Below are positions 1-9,621 of a stretch of 64,000 bases of DNA, piece after piece. The position numbers and the translations under genes were made by a program. Every line of letters starts with the position of its first letter. Position 1 is the stretch's first letter. Origin of the DNA: Salipiger sp. H15 (GTDB taxonomy: Bacteria > Pseudomonadota > Alphaproteobacteria > Rhodobacterales > Rhodobacteraceae); contig NZ_CP123384.1 in NCBI RefSeq assembly GCF_040409955.1, positions 1,470,001 through 1,534,000 of the forward strand, read 5' to 3'. Under the pieces are notes generated by a model. The model did not search any database, had not been told where the DNA came from, and saw only the letters and a list, made by a program, of their open reading frames with translations.

Positions 1-1513
<1,513 letters not shown>

Positions 1514-1685
1514 GATCCAGGAACAGCAAGGCTGTTCCGATCAGACAAAAGCATACAACCCCTACATTTACTTGACTTGGAAATCGCTGCATCCAGCACG
1601 TGAGACGTGTCGGCCCGCAACCTGCTTCGCAGGTCGCTTCCGCCGACCAGACCCACTTGCTGCCTGCAGCAAGTGGGTCTTTCTC
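1514..1685 (+). other. 23S-5S spacer with two inverted repeats
   Basis: This spacer holds two clear hairpins. The first is GGAACAGC (1520-1527) pairing with GCTGTTCC (1531-1538), flanked by GATC on both sides. The second is a 14-bp perfect stem, AGACCCACTTGCTG with CAGCAAGTGGGTCT, covering 1649-1680 with a four-base loop. They probably serve rRNA precursor processing. The second resembles a terminator, but 5S follows directly. Confidence 0.6.
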
Positions 1686-1686
1686 G

Positions 1687-1802
1687 GTTTGGTGGTCATA
1701 GCGCAAGCAAAACACCCGGCTCCATTCCGAACCCGGCCGTTAAGTGCTGCCGCGCCAATGGTACTGCGTCTCAAGACGTGGGAGAGTAGGTCACCGCCAA
1801 AC
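1687..1802 (+). rRNA. rrf: 5S ribosomal RNA
   Basis: 5S rRNA of the large ribosomal subunit. The ends pair as expected: GGTTTGGTGG near 1686 with CCGCCAAACC ending near 1803. The internal block CCATTCCGAACCCGG and the 3' block GGGAGAGTAGGTC are diagnostic. It lies about 170 bases after 23S in the usual rRNA operon order. The ends are approximate by one or two bases. Confidence 0.95.
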
Positions 1803-1849
1803 CTAGCAAGGCCCACACAACCCGTATCTCTCAAAACGATCTCCCCTGT

Positions 1850-1926
<77 letters not shown>

Positions 1927-1936
1927 ACCCCCCACC

Positions 1937-1967
1937 AGCCGCCCCTAGGGCGGCTTTCGTGTTTTTG
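1937..1967 (+). terminator. rRNA operon terminator
   Basis: Stem AGCCGCCC / GGGCGGCT (1937-1955) followed by a T-rich tail (TTTCGTGTTTTT). It lies 10 bases after the tRNA and is the natural end of the rRNA operon. Confidence 0.85.
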
Positions 1968-2082
1968 GGCATTCCCATCACGCGGCACAAAACGGGTGTG
2001 TTGACCGGCGCGGGGAATGGCCGGCGTCACCTTCGGACATTCGTTCTCCGTCGCACGTGCGCTGCGAGCGAAAGAGAGTTGC

Positions 2083-2610
2083 CTAACCCTTTGCCTGATC
2101 GGGGTCCGTCCGTGGCACTGCGGCAGCAGACCTCGGAGCGACCAGCGCCTCCGGGTGCAGCAAGGACAGCGCGGGCGAGGGGGTGCAGCCGCGCAGTTCG
2201 CCGAGGCCTTGCTTCACCTCCTCCGCGACCCGGTCGATCGCGTGATCGACGAGTTGTTCCGGACTGTCGAGCAGCACCTCGATCCGCTGCGCGGCGGTGC
2301 CGAGGCGCGCGTCGAGGGCGTCGAGCCTTGCGGTGATCTTCCGCGCCGCCTCGGTGGTCATCTCGCTGCCGCCCTCGCGCAGGGCCCGGACGTCGTCGCG
2401 CAGCCCCGTCACTTCCGAGGTCATGGTGCCGATCTCCGTGCGCAGCGGATCGAGCGAGACGAGGTTGCGGGCGAAGCTGCCGGTGATCTCCTCGACGCGG
2501 TGGCTGAGCTGCAGCGCGAGAAACAGGCAGAGCGCCACGAGGATCAGCGTCGCGTTCAGCAGCGCCAGCAGCAGGTCCTTGATCGTCTTGCCGAAACTCC
2601 GCTCGCGCAT
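2083..2610 (-). CDS. Single-pass membrane protein with coiled coil, unknown function
   Basis: This 175-aa protein was not recognised as a named family. From the chosen start (MRERSF) it has a short basic N terminus, one hydrophobic segment (about residues 10-35) and then a long charged helical region with heptad-like spacing (about 36-150), so it is probably an inner-membrane-anchored coiled coil. The ATG at 2610 is preferred because GAGGAAGGG lies just upstream; a longer reading to 2691 lacks this. It follows the S8 peptidase gene on the same strand after about 100 bases and could be expressed with it. The function is unknown, and a link to the upstream operon is inference from position. Confidence 0.6.
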   Translation of the reverse strand: MRERSFGKTIKDLLLALLNATLILVALCLFLALQLSHRVEEITGSFARNLVSLDPLRTEIGTMTSEVTGLRDDVRALREGGSEMTTEAARKITARLDALDARLGTAAQRIEVLLDSPEQLVDHAIDRVAEEVKQGLGELRGCTPSPALSLLHPEALVAPRSAAAVPRTDPDQAKG

Positions 2611-2713
2611 GGCGTCGCCCTTCCTCGGTCTGCCCGCGTTCACCCTAGGTAAGGCACGGCGGTCTGGCAATCTTGCCCGCAGCCTGGGCAAGGGGCCCGG
2701 CTGCGGGAGGTGG

Positions 2714-4192
2714 CTAGATGCGGGCCCAGTTCAGCTTCGGCTCCGCCGCCGCGTCGTTTGTCGGCGCTGCACTGCCACGCAGCTTCTTCTTCGCGCCCAC
2801 CCCGTCGCCGCGCGGGACCTTCCCGGTGCTCATCGCGAGCGCCAGCACGCCCGACGCGATGGCCGTGGCGGCGGAGGTGCCGCTGAACCGGCAATAGTAG
2901 GAGCGGTAGTCGGGCAGCGTGTTCTCGGCCGGCAGGATCTCGGGGAAGGGGCTGCCGTTGTAGCCCGCCGCGCCCGGCACGTCGGTGCTGATCACGTCCA
3001 GCGCCGAGAAGGGCTCGCTCTCTTCGAGCGTGCCCGGCGCATGGGTGTTGGCGTGGAAATCGGGCGAGGTCTGGTCGAGCCGGACGATCTCGCTGTCGAG
3101 CCGCTCGCTGTCGCCGCTGGGGGCATAGAGCGTGATCGGCAGCGCGTCCGTTCCGATGTTCGAATAGCCGGCCCGCGTGCCGAGGCTGGTGTGCGCGCCC
3201 ACGAGGATGATGCCGTTCCTGTCGCTCGCGAGCAGGCCCGGGTAGAGCATCGTGGTGTCCCCGCCATTGCCGCTGGCACAGAGGATCGGCCGGGTCATCG
3301 ACATCGCCGGCACGAGGTCGTGCAGCGAATCCCAGAGCGTCTCCTCCTCGGGGCTGACGGTGACCGGGTGGGTCTCGCGCAGCAGCGCGAGCTCGGCCGG
3401 GTCCACCGTCCCGCCCTTGCCGAGCGCGCCGGTCAGCGGGCTGCGCCAGGGGTCGGGAAAGTCGCGCGCCAGCACGATGAGATCGGCGTCGATGATATGC
3501 GCGTAGAGCATCGCGGCGAGGAACTGCTCGGGGTCCGGATCGAAGCTGGTCGAGATCGGGACGATCTCGCAGGTGGGGTCGATGCCGATGTAGGGCAGCC
3601 CGTGGCCGGCAAGCGGGCTGTCGACCTGAAGGTCCTCGTCGTTGGGCAGCGGCGTCACCGTCGTGCCGACGAGCTGGACCATCTCGGGGGGAACGGGCCG
3701 CGCGCCGATCAGCCCCGCCATGGCCGTGCCATGTCCGGAAAAGGCGGCGGAGGTCGCCGGGAAGACGCGCTGTGCGGTGACGGCGGCGTCGCGGGCGGCG
3801 ACGTCCTCCTTGGCGAGATGGGCGGTCAGTTCGGTGAAGAGCGCCTTCGCGCGGGCGTCGCCGATGGGCTTGGCGGCGGCGAGCAGGTCCTTGAATCGAC
3901 TGCCGTTTGGCTCGGGGAAGGTGCCGAGCCGGCTGGAGAAGAAGTCCACCGCGAGGTCCCAGGCGATGGCGCCGTCGAGGTTGGGGTGACCCGGCGTGAC
4001 CGAGACGTCGATCAGCGCGACGCGGGTCCGCCGACCGCCGGCCGTCACCCGGTCCTCCGCCTCGCCCCATGCATCGCTGTCGAAGGTCGCGACGCTGTCG
4101 ATGAGGCCAAGCGTGAAGAGATGCCAGAGCGCGTGGTAGCCGTCGTAGCGGCCCGATCCGCGGGTGCTTTCGGGAGGGGTGATGCGTGCCAT
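2714..4192 (-). CDS. S8 family (subtilisin-like) serine peptidase
   Basis: A 492-aa peptidase-like protein. The subtilase triad is visible: Asp62 in ALIDVS, His154 in SGHGTAMAG and Ser440 in FSGTSAA, with the oxyanion Asn309 in CASGNGGD. The segment between Asp and His is about 90 residues, longer than in plain subtilisins. I see no signal peptide and no propeptide, so it is either cytoplasmic or exported by another route. The start at 4192 has GGAGGAG just upstream and lies 14 bases after the stop of the PAP2-like gene, so the two are cotranscribed. The substrate is unknown. The family assignment is firm; the role is not. Confidence 0.85.
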   Translation of the reverse strand: MARITPPESTRGSGRYDGYHALWHLFTLGLIDSVATFDSDAWGEAEDRVTAGGRRTRVALIDVSVTPGHPNLDGAIAWDLAVDFFSSRLGTFPEPNGSRFKDLLAAAKPIGDARAKALFTELTAHLAKEDVAARDAAVTAQRVFPATSAAFSGHGTAMAGLIGARPVPPEMVQLVGTTVTPLPNDEDLQVDSPLAGHGLPYIGIDPTCEIVPISTSFDPDPEQFLAAMLYAHIIDADLIVLARDFPDPWRSPLTGALGKGGTVDPAELALLRETHPVTVSPEEETLWDSLHDLVPAMSMTRPILCASGNGGDTTMLYPGLLASDRNGIILVGAHTSLGTRAGYSNIGTDALPITLYAPSGDSERLDSEIVRLDQTSPDFHANTHAPGTLEESEPFSALDVISTDVPGAAGYNGSPFPEILPAENTLPDYRSYYCRFSGTSAATAIASGVLALAMSTGKVPRGDGVGAKKKLRGSAAPTNDAAAEPKLNWARI

Positions 4193-4206
4193 GTCCGCTC
4201 CTCCGC

Positions 4207-5106
4207 TCAGAGCCATTCCGCGCGTGAGCGCAGCATCTGTTCCTCGAGCACCACTTCCAGCACCGGGGTCAGCATCCGGGCCAGGTCGTGCCCGCATTTC
4301 GTGTCCGCCGGGTAGTGGATGCCCGCCCATTCGCGGTTCTCGGCGATGCGGCGGGCGCTGCGGAAGAGCTCGACGATGCCGGGGTGCTCGGGCAGGACGC
4401 GGCTGAAGACGAAGGCGATGGAGAAGGACTGCAGCGAGTGGTTCGACGGCCAGGAGGCATGCGCGGGCACCGGGATGAAGGGGCGCAGCCTCGGTTCCAC
4501 CGCGCTCGGGCGGGGGACGTTGAAGCGTTCCTTGTAGCGCATCCCCACCTCCTCGGCGAGCCGCGCCACCATCAGGAAAAGCGCCGTGGTATTGTCGTAG
4601 CCAGAGAGGTTCTCGACCCCGAGCGGCCGCACGTAGCCCGACAGTTCCAGCTCGGCCTCCCGCAGGATTTCCTCCTGCCGGCCGCGATGGGCATCGTCGT
4701 TGCGCAGGGACTGTTTCTTCAAGAGGCTCACCGTCTGCGAATGCAGCACCGACAGGGCGGGAGGCCGGCCGATCGGCAGGTCGATCCAGTATTGGCGCAA
4801 TTGGTGCAGGCGCTCTATTTCGCGCCACGGCAGCAGGATATCCCCGTATTCATAGGAGGCGCTGCCGTTTTCGACATTGGTGCGATTGCGGTTCCGGTTC
4901 CGGTTTCTGTTCCGGTTGCGATTGCGGTTCCTGTTGCGGTTCCGATTGAGCACCGAGGACGCGCCACCGCTGCCGGCGGCATTCGCGGTCAGGACGGGGC
5001 CGCCGGTGGGCGGAGGGGCCGCGGTGGTGGAGGGGCGTGTCAGCTCGAAACTGTCGCCCACGGCCAGCAGCCAACTCGTTCGCAGCGTCTTTCCGAATGA
5101 AGACAT
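4207..5106 (-). CDS. PAP2 / vanadium-dependent haloperoxidase-like protein with (Asn-Arg)11 tract
   Basis: A 299-aa protein. The C-terminal half carries all three motifs of the PAP2 acid phosphatase/vanadium haloperoxidase fold: K192-x6-R199-P200, P220-S-N-H223 (usually PSGH) and R258-x5-H264-x3-D268. It may dephosphorylate a substrate or, with vanadate, oxidise halide; sequence alone cannot decide. Residues 54-75 are eleven Asn-Arg dipeptides in a row, within a Pro/Thr/Gly-rich N-terminal region (20-80). There is no obvious membrane segment or signal peptide, unlike many PAP2 lipid phosphatases. The start at 5106 has GGAGGAG. It is the middle gene of an operon with the regulator (18-base gap) and the S8 peptidase (14-base gap). 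Confidence 0.8.
   Translation of the reverse strand: MSSFGKTLRTSWLLAVGDSFELTRPSTTAAPPPTGGPVLTANAAGSGGASSVLNRNRNRNRNRNRNRNRNRNRNRTNVENGSASYEYGDILLPWREIERLHQLRQYWIDLPIGRPPALSVLHSQTVSLLKKQSLRNDDAHRGRQEEILREAELELSGYVRPLGVENLSGYDNTTALFLMVARLAEEVGMRYKERFNVPRPSAVEPRLRPFIPVPAHASWPSNHSLQSFSIAFVFSRVLPEHPGIVELFRSARRIAENREWAGIHYPADTKCGHDLARMLTPVLEVVLEEQMLRSRAEWL
4882..4947 (-). repeat. Hexanucleotide-like tract encoding (Asn-Arg)11
   Basis: This 66-base tract is inside the PAP2-like gene and codes for eleven Asn-Arg pairs. The DNA repeat is not perfect: Arg is written CGG, CGC, AGG and AGA and Asn is written AAC and AAT. The protein repeat is therefore kept despite silent changes. Confidence 0.9.
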
Positions 5107-5124
5107 GACTCTCCTCCAATGACT

Positions 5125-6900
5125 TCAGCAAATCGCCTTTTTCAAGCCGGCGGACAAAATGAGCCGTCCGGTTTCATCATTCACCGCCATGCGATTTCGG
5201 TCCACCCAATTCGGCGAGAAGTCGGGGTCCATTTCGCGGATCCGGTTGATGAGATCGCGCGCCCGGTCCAGTTCCCCCAGGTGCGCGAGGCTGATCGCGG
5301 TATAGCGCAGCGCGGCACCGTAGCGGGGCCTGCGGGCCAGCACGCGCAGCCCATGCGCGCTGGCATTGGCAAAGCGGCCCTCCAGCGTCTCGATCATGCA
5401 GCGCGTCTGCTCGTAGGTGAAGGCGAAGGGGCTGCAATGCCCCAGCGCCTCGGCCCGACGCGAGGCGGTGGAGGCCAGGTCGTAGCGCGCGGTGTATAGA
5501 GCGTGCAGCGCCAGGTGATCCCAGCTGATCGCCATGAACGGGTTGATCTCCACGGCGCGCTGCAGCAGCAGTTCGGCGCCCAGCATGTCGTGCAGCACGT
5601 AGCCCTTGGCGTGACCGGCCAGCGCCATGGCGACGCCGTTCCAGGGCTGCTCCGCCTCGACGCGGGCGATCAGGTCCGCGGTCTCCTCGGCGACCTCGGG
5701 CGAGAAGCTCTGCCAGTGCTCGCCGACGGTGAAGGTGTTCAGGTAGGCGAGGATGCTCAGGTAGCTGGTGTTGCGGGTCTGCCCGTAGGCGCGCTGCAGC
5801 TCGGCCTTCAGCGCGTCGAGCGCACCGTGGTCGAGGCGGAACATCTCGACGATGGCGTGAAAGGGCGAGATGACCGCGCCCCGGGCGCTCTCCTCGAAGG
5901 ACATCAGCGTGTGGCAGACCCGGTCGATGCCCTCGCCGATGAACCGCGCGAGCCGGTCGTTCTCGACGTTGATCTGCATCTTGTCGATCGGTTCCGAGGC
6001 GAGCGACCAGAGCAGGCTGTTGTCCGTCCCGCGCAGCGCAGCGAGCCGCAGGCCGGCGGTCTCGCCGAAGCTGCTGCAGCCCATGCGCAGGTAGATGTCC
6101 GGACGGTTGTGCAGCGTGTCCGCGTCGCCCGAGCCGCCGGGTGTCTCGCGGAAGTCGTTGATCGTGACGTCCACGAGGTGCTGGGTGCCGAATATCAACT
6201 GCTCGAGCAGCGTGTCGGCCTGAAAGCGCAGCAGGCTGTCCGCCGGCTGGCCGGCGCAGGGAAGCAGGCCTATCACGAAGCCTCGGCGCGGCGGCTCGAC
6301 CGGGGCTTCGGCGAGGATCGCGGGGCGCGTCGGGGCAGGGGCGTCGAGCGCCTCGAGCCGGTCGCGCCAATGGCTGCGCTGCACCCGCAGCCAGTCCTCG
6401 AACTCGTCGTCGGCCGAGCGCAGGTCGAGCCCCTCGAGCAGGTCCGGCACCGCCGCGCCGAGATGCGCGCGCAGCTGCTGCGCCTCAGAGGGATCGTCGA
6501 GCGCGCGGACGTCGACCCAGAGATCGTCGAGGCGCAGCGTCACGTTGGTGCTGTCCGAGGTCACCAGCGCCTCGCCCGGAACCTTCAGCACCTCGCCCAG
6601 GTCGCGCCGCAGCGCGTAGAGGGCGCTGCGCAGGCTCTGCGAGGCATAGTGCGCGTCCTTGCGCGCCCAGAGCAGGCTTTGGAGGCGCGAGCGGTGCATG
6701 GTGCCGCGCGGCGCGAGCGCAAGCATGGCGAGCAGGGCCTGCGCCGGCTGGCTCTGGGGCGTGCAGTCCCGCCCCTCACGGTCCAGCAGGCAAAGCGGGC
6801 CGAGAAGGTGGAGCTTAGCAATAGGTCCCTGATCAATAGGCGTGTTCGAATCCTGCTGCCGCATCTCGCACAACCTGACGGCGATATCGCGGCGTATCAT
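5125..6900 (-). CDS. SARP/BTAD-like transcriptional regulator with TPR region
   Basis: A 591-aa protein. The N terminus (about residues 25-125) matches the winged-helix plus start of the bacterial transcriptional activation domain seen in SARP-type regulators: LHLLGP near the start, then AQALLAMLALAP and SLLWA, and SLRSALYALRRDLG. The middle (about 195-370) is not recognised. The C-terminal part (about 380-580) is Ala/Leu-rich helical and looks like tetratricopeptide repeats. It is the first gene of the operon with the PAP2-like protein and S8 peptidase and probably controls it. The start is uncertain: ATG at 6864 is an alternative, and neither has a strong ribosome site. Confidence 0.75.
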   Translation of the reverse strand: MIRRDIAVRLCEMRQQDSNTPIDQGPIAKLHLLGPLCLLDREGRDCTPQSQPAQALLAMLALAPRGTMHRSRLQSLLWARKDAHYASQSLRSALYALRRDLGEVLKVPGEALVTSDSTNVTLRLDDLWVDVRALDDPSEAQQLRAHLGAAVPDLLEGLDLRSADDEFEDWLRVQRSHWRDRLEALDAPAPTRPAILAEAPVEPPRRGFVIGLLPCAGQPADSLLRFQADTLLEQLIFGTQHLVDVTINDFRETPGGSGDADTLHNRPDIYLRMGCSSFGETAGLRLAALRGTDNSLLWSLASEPIDKMQINVENDRLARFIGEGIDRVCHTLMSFEESARGAVISPFHAIVEMFRLDHGALDALKAELQRAYGQTRNTSYLSILAYLNTFTVGEHWQSFSPEVAEETADLIARVEAEQPWNGVAMALAGHAKGYVLHDMLGAELLLQRAVEINPFMAISWDHLALHALYTARYDLASTASRRAEALGHCSPFAFTYEQTRCMIETLEGRFANASAHGLRVLARRPRYGAALRYTAISLAHLGELDRARDLINRIREMDPDFSPNWVDRNRMAVNDETGRLILSAGLKKAIC

Positions 6901-7000
6901 GCGTCAGGGGCGGGTAGCCGTCAGCAAAAATTGCTTGCCCCGTGCTCTTCTGCGGGTCGGCGTGTCCGGAAAGGCCGGCGCTGCCGGTTCCCTGGACGCG

Positions 7001-7030
7001 GGAAGGCGCCGGGCGGACCCGGCGCCTTCC
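7001..7030 (-). terminator. Strong hairpin after the secreted repeat protein gene
   Basis: A 13-bp perfect stem GGAAGGCGCCGGG / CCCGGCGCCTTCC with a 4-base loop, 45 bases past the stop at 7075. It lacks a clear T run on either strand, so it may protect the mRNA end or act with another factor. It also lies upstream of the regulator gene at 6900. Confidence 0.6.
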
Positions 7031-7074
7031 TGGATGTCGTCCGGGCCGATCGGCCCGGCATCCGGGGTGCGTGG

Positions 7075-7632
7075 TTACGACACGATGTCGAGCACGCGGC
7101 CCTTGATCTGGCCGTCGCTCTCGTCGGTGTAGATCAGCGCGCGAAGGCGCGACACCTGCTCGGCGCTCAGGACGGTCAGGTCGGCTTCCGGCGCGATCGT
7201 CTCGACGCGCGAGATCTCGGCGGGGGTGAGGCCGGGGACCATGTTCTCGCCCATGGCATTCAGCAGGCCGCGCAGCTCGGTGTCATCCATGCCGCTGTTG
7301 ATCATCGCCAGCGCGTCGGCGCGCTGTTCGCCGGTCATCATCATGACGGTCTCGCTCGGCAGGTAGGCCTCGATCTGGGCCAGCTGCTCGGCCGAGAAGG
7401 TGCTCGGCGCGCGCTCGGTCATGGCGATGGACTCGATGGTGGAGCGCTTGAGTGTGTCCGACTCGCCGCTGTTGGCCACGCTGAAGGCATCGTTCAACTG
7501 CTGCTCGCTCAGCGCCGAGACATCGACGTCGGGGGCGTAGGTGTTGATCAGGTCGGTCTGAGCCTCGCTGGCCGCGAAGGCGCCGGTGGCAAGGGCCGAG
7601 GTGAGGGCGGTGATGGCAATGAAACGTTTCAT
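7075..7632 (-). CDS. Small secreted protein with three ~42-residue repeats, unknown function
   Basis: A 185-aa protein that was not recognised as a named family. Residues 1-20 form a classical signal peptide ending AFA, so the mature protein should be periplasmic or secreted. The mature part is made of three aligned repeats at about 28-69, 86-127 and 142-184. Each begins hydrophobic-x-x-Y/I-x-P, has an acidic turn, then S/T-x-E/Q-Q followed by a helix and a second acidic turn. Repeats 2 and 3 are preceded by a similar linker (FSAEQ, LTPAE). No cysteines or catalytic motif are visible. The start at 7632 has GGAGG seven bases upstream. It is monocistronic, ends before the hairpin at 7001, and is acidic overall. 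Confidence 0.75.
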   Translation of the reverse strand: MKRFIAITALTSALATGAFAASEAQTDLINTYAPDVDVSALSEQQLNDAFSVANSGESDTLKRSTIESIAMTERAPSTFSAEQLAQIEAYLPSETVMMMTGEQRADALAMINSGMDDTELRGLLNAMGENMVPGLTPAEISRVETIAPEADLTVLSAEQVSRLRALIYTDESDGQIKGRVLDIVS

Positions 7633-7917
7633 CGTTAAATCCTCCGGTTCGGTGTTCCAGGAAGCGACGACGCGGGATGGCGTGTCGCATCTGGCCTCAC
7701 AACACGGCGCGCCCGGGCCGCGTTCCGCCCGGTGGAGGTGGCAAGTTTCCGTGTCCGGGTGGCGCTGGTGCTTGACGGCTCCGGAATGGGGGCCAGATGC
7801 GCGCAAACGTCTGGGACAGCTACAAGTTCCGTAACGTCACGTCGCGCCGGATCAGCTTTCCTTGATGTTCCGAGGTCGCGCGTGATCCCCGGCGGGGCGG
7901 CTTTGCCCGGACTCGGC

Positions 7918-7946
7918 TTGTATCGGCCCGCGGGTGCGCGTATACG
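7918..7946 (+). promoter_or_regulatory. Predicted promoter of secE-nusG
   Basis: TTGTAT (7918-7923), a 17-bp spacer and TATACG (7941-7946), about 38 bases before the secE start. The rest of the 350-base gap 7633-7983 shows no gene. The same -10 sequence and spacing recur before rpsL and rplO. Confidence 0.6.
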
Positions 7947-7983
7947 ACCCGCCAACCGAGGAATTCCCGCAAGGCAGACCTGC

Positions 7984-8175
7984 ATGACCAACCCGCTCCA
8001 GTTCATTCAGCAGACGCGGTCCGAGATCGGCAAGATCGCCTGGCCGACCCGTCGCGAAGTGGTGCTGACCACGATCACCGTCTTCGTCATGGCGACGCTG
8101 ACGGCGGTGTTCTTCGCGCTGGTCGACATCCTGATCCGCACCGGCCTGCAGGGCCTGCTCTCCTTCTTCGGCTGA
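7984..8175 (+). CDS. secE: Preprotein translocase subunit SecE
   Basis: SecE clamps SecY in the inner-membrane Sec channel for protein export. The 63-aa product has the short single-span form of the family: a conserved amphipathic stretch (IGKIAWPTRREV, about residues 17-28) followed by one membrane segment (about 32-58). The order secE-nusG-rplK-rplA is the common bacterial one and supports the call. The ribosome site is weak (AAGGC about ten bases upstream). A tuf copy and tRNA-Trp often precede secE in other bacteria; neither is seen here. Confidence 0.95.
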   Translation: MTNPLQFIQQTRSEIGKIAWPTRREVVLTTITVFVMATLTAVFFALVDILIRTGLQGLLSFFG

Positions 8176-8220
8176 CCGGAGGGGCGCCCGCGCGCCCGTC
8201 CTCGCACGGCATGGGGGCCT

Positions 8221-8278
8221 TGCCCCCGCCCGCCATTCGGCGGACTCCCCCGGGATATTTGCGCCTGTTGGAAAGGGC
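8221..8278 (+). repeat. Dispersed GC-rich intergenic element, copy 1
   Basis: This lies in the 336-base secE-nusG gap (8176-8511), which has no gene. It contains a CCCCC-rich block, then CGGCGGACTCCCCCGGGATATTT and GGAAAG. The GACTCCCCCGGGATATTT core recurs in reverse orientation near 49510, and related ATTTGGAAAG cores lie near 21007, 44353 and 54268. Confidence 0.5.
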
Positions 8279-8511
8279 GCCGGCGCACGCCGGTGCCGGA
8301 TGTCGGTGACTTTGCGGTCCCGGCCTTGAAATCACGGCGCAGGGGGGGTAGTCCACACTCCACTTTCCCATGGCGGGCGTGCAGCGATTCGGTTGCACGC
8401 CGGTTTTCTTTTGGGGTGGGGCGCATCCGCGCCCAGACGGCAGCACGCCGGAACGGCGCGCATCTGAACGGACGGCCCCTTCGGGCGGTCAAGGTAACGA
8501 AGAGGGGCCAG

Positions 8512-9045
8512 ATGGCGAAGCGGTGGTATTCGGTGAGCGTTCTGTCGAACTTCGAGAAGAAGATCGCGGAACAGATCCGGCAAGCGGTGGCCGAACAGGG
8601 ACTTGAGGACCAGATCGACGAGGTTCTCGTTCCGACCGAAGAGGTCATCGAGATTCGTCGTGGCAAGAAGGTCACGACCGAGCGCCGCTTCATGCCCGGC
8701 TACGTGCTGGTGCACATGGAAATGTCCGACCGGGGCTACCACCTGGTCAACTCGATCAACCGGGTGACCGGTTTCCTTGGCCCGCAGGGCCGCCCGATGC
8801 CGATGCGCGACGCCGAAGTTCAGGCTGTCCTCGGCCGGGTGCAGGAAGGCGAAGAGACCCCGCGCACCCTCATCCACTTCGAGGTGGGCGAGAAGGTCAA
8901 GGTCAACGACGGCCCGTTCGAGGGCTTCGACGGCATGGTCGAGGGTGTCGACGACGACAACCAGCGCCTGCGCGTCTCGGTGTCGATCTTCGGCCGGGAG
9001 ACCCCGGTCGAGCTGGAATTCACTCAGGTCTCGAAACAGATCTGA
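8512..9045 (+). CDS. nusG: Transcription termination/antitermination factor NusG
   Basis: NusG binds RNA polymerase through its N-terminal NGN domain, aids elongation and couples to Rho or ribosomal protein S10 through its C-terminal KOW domain. The 177-aa product starts MAKRWYSV, as in the family. The NGN domain spans about 4-115, with FMPGYVLVHM, and the KOW motif is near 125-155 (FEVGEKVKVNDGPF). An open frame continues upstream to 8293, but ATG at 8512 has GAGGGG just before it and gives the standard length. Confidence 0.97.
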   Translation: MAKRWYSVSVLSNFEKKIAEQIRQAVAEQGLEDQIDEVLVPTEEVIEIRRGKKVTTERRFMPGYVLVHMEMSDRGYHLVNSINRVTGFLGPQGRPMPMRDAEVQAVLGRVQEGEETPRTLIHFEVGEKVKVNDGPFEGFDGMVEGVDDDNQRLRVSVSIFGRETPVELEFTQVSKQI

Positions 9046-9052
9046 GCGTCTC

Positions 9053-9073
9053 GGCGGGGCTTGCCCCGCCTTT
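9053..9073 (+). terminator. Hairpin between nusG and rplK
   Basis: GGCGGGGC / GCCCCGCC (9053-9070) with a two-base loop and a short TTTC tail. It may be a partial terminator or attenuator, since rplK follows 100 bases later on the same strand. Confidence 0.5.
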
Positions 9074-9170
9074 CAGGTGGGAGGCGAGGGCAGCGCGCTG
9101 TCCGGACCACACCACGCCAAGCAATCCCTTGCGGACGCGTCCGTGAGGATTTGGATAAAGGAGAGGCCAG

Positions 9171-9620
9171 ATGGCCAAGAAACTCGCTGGCAAGATGAAG
9201 CTGCAGATCCCTGCAGGCAAAGCCAACCCGTCGCCGCCCGTGGGCCCCGCCCTGGGTCAGCGCGGCATCAACATCATGGAATTCTGCAAGGCGTTCAATG
9301 CCAAGACGCAGGACATGGAAGTTGGTGCACCCTGCCCGACCGTCATCACCTACTATCAGGACAAGTCCTTCACCATGGACATCAAGACGCCCCCCGCGTC
9401 TTACTACCTGAAGAAGGCTGCCGGTCTGAAGCCCGTCGGCAAGCGCAACCGTCCGCGCGGCGCCGAGAAGCCCGGACGTGAGACCATTGCAACCGTCACC
9501 GTCGCCCAGGTCCGTGAGATCGCCGAAGCGAAGATGAAGGACCTGTCGGCAAACGACGTCGAACAGGCAATGCAGATCATCCTTGGCTCGGCCAAGTCCA
9601 TGGGCATCGAGGTTAAGTAA
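9171..9620 (+). CDS. rplK: 50S ribosomal protein L11
   Basis: L11 (149 aa) forms the GTPase-associated centre of the large subunit with 23S rRNA and the L10/L7-L12 stalk. The proline-rich N-terminal domain ([19 protein letters not shown], about 20-38) and the C-terminal rRNA-binding domain (about 75-149) are typical. The ribosome site GGAGAGG lies seven bases before the ATG. rplA begins one base after its stop, so the two are translationally linked. Expression is probably regulated by L1 as in other bacteria, although I did not identify the operator. Confidence 0.98.
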   Translation: MAKKLAGKMKLQIPAGKANPSPPVGPALGQRGINIMEFCKAFNAKTQDMEVGAPCPTVITYYQDKSFTMDIKTPPASYYLKKAAGLKPVGKRNRPRGAEKPGRETIATVTVAQVREIAEAKMKDLSANDVEQAMQIILGSAKSMGIEVK

Positions 9621-9621
9621 G

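Noticed and set aside
1649..1680. Terminator between 23S and 5S rRNA
   Set aside because: The stem is strong, but 5S rRNA and the initiator tRNA follow directly and must be transcribed. A processing stem is more likely.
2297..4315. A 672-codon plus-strand frame opposite the S8 peptidase gene
   Set aside because: Arg/Gly/Ala-rich composition typical of antisense frames in GC-rich DNA. The peptidase on the other strand has an intact catalytic triad.
6841..6860. A tRNA-like T-loop sequence (GTTCGAATCC)
   Set aside because: No matching T stem, anticodon arm or acceptor stem surrounds it. It is inside the 5' end of the regulator gene.
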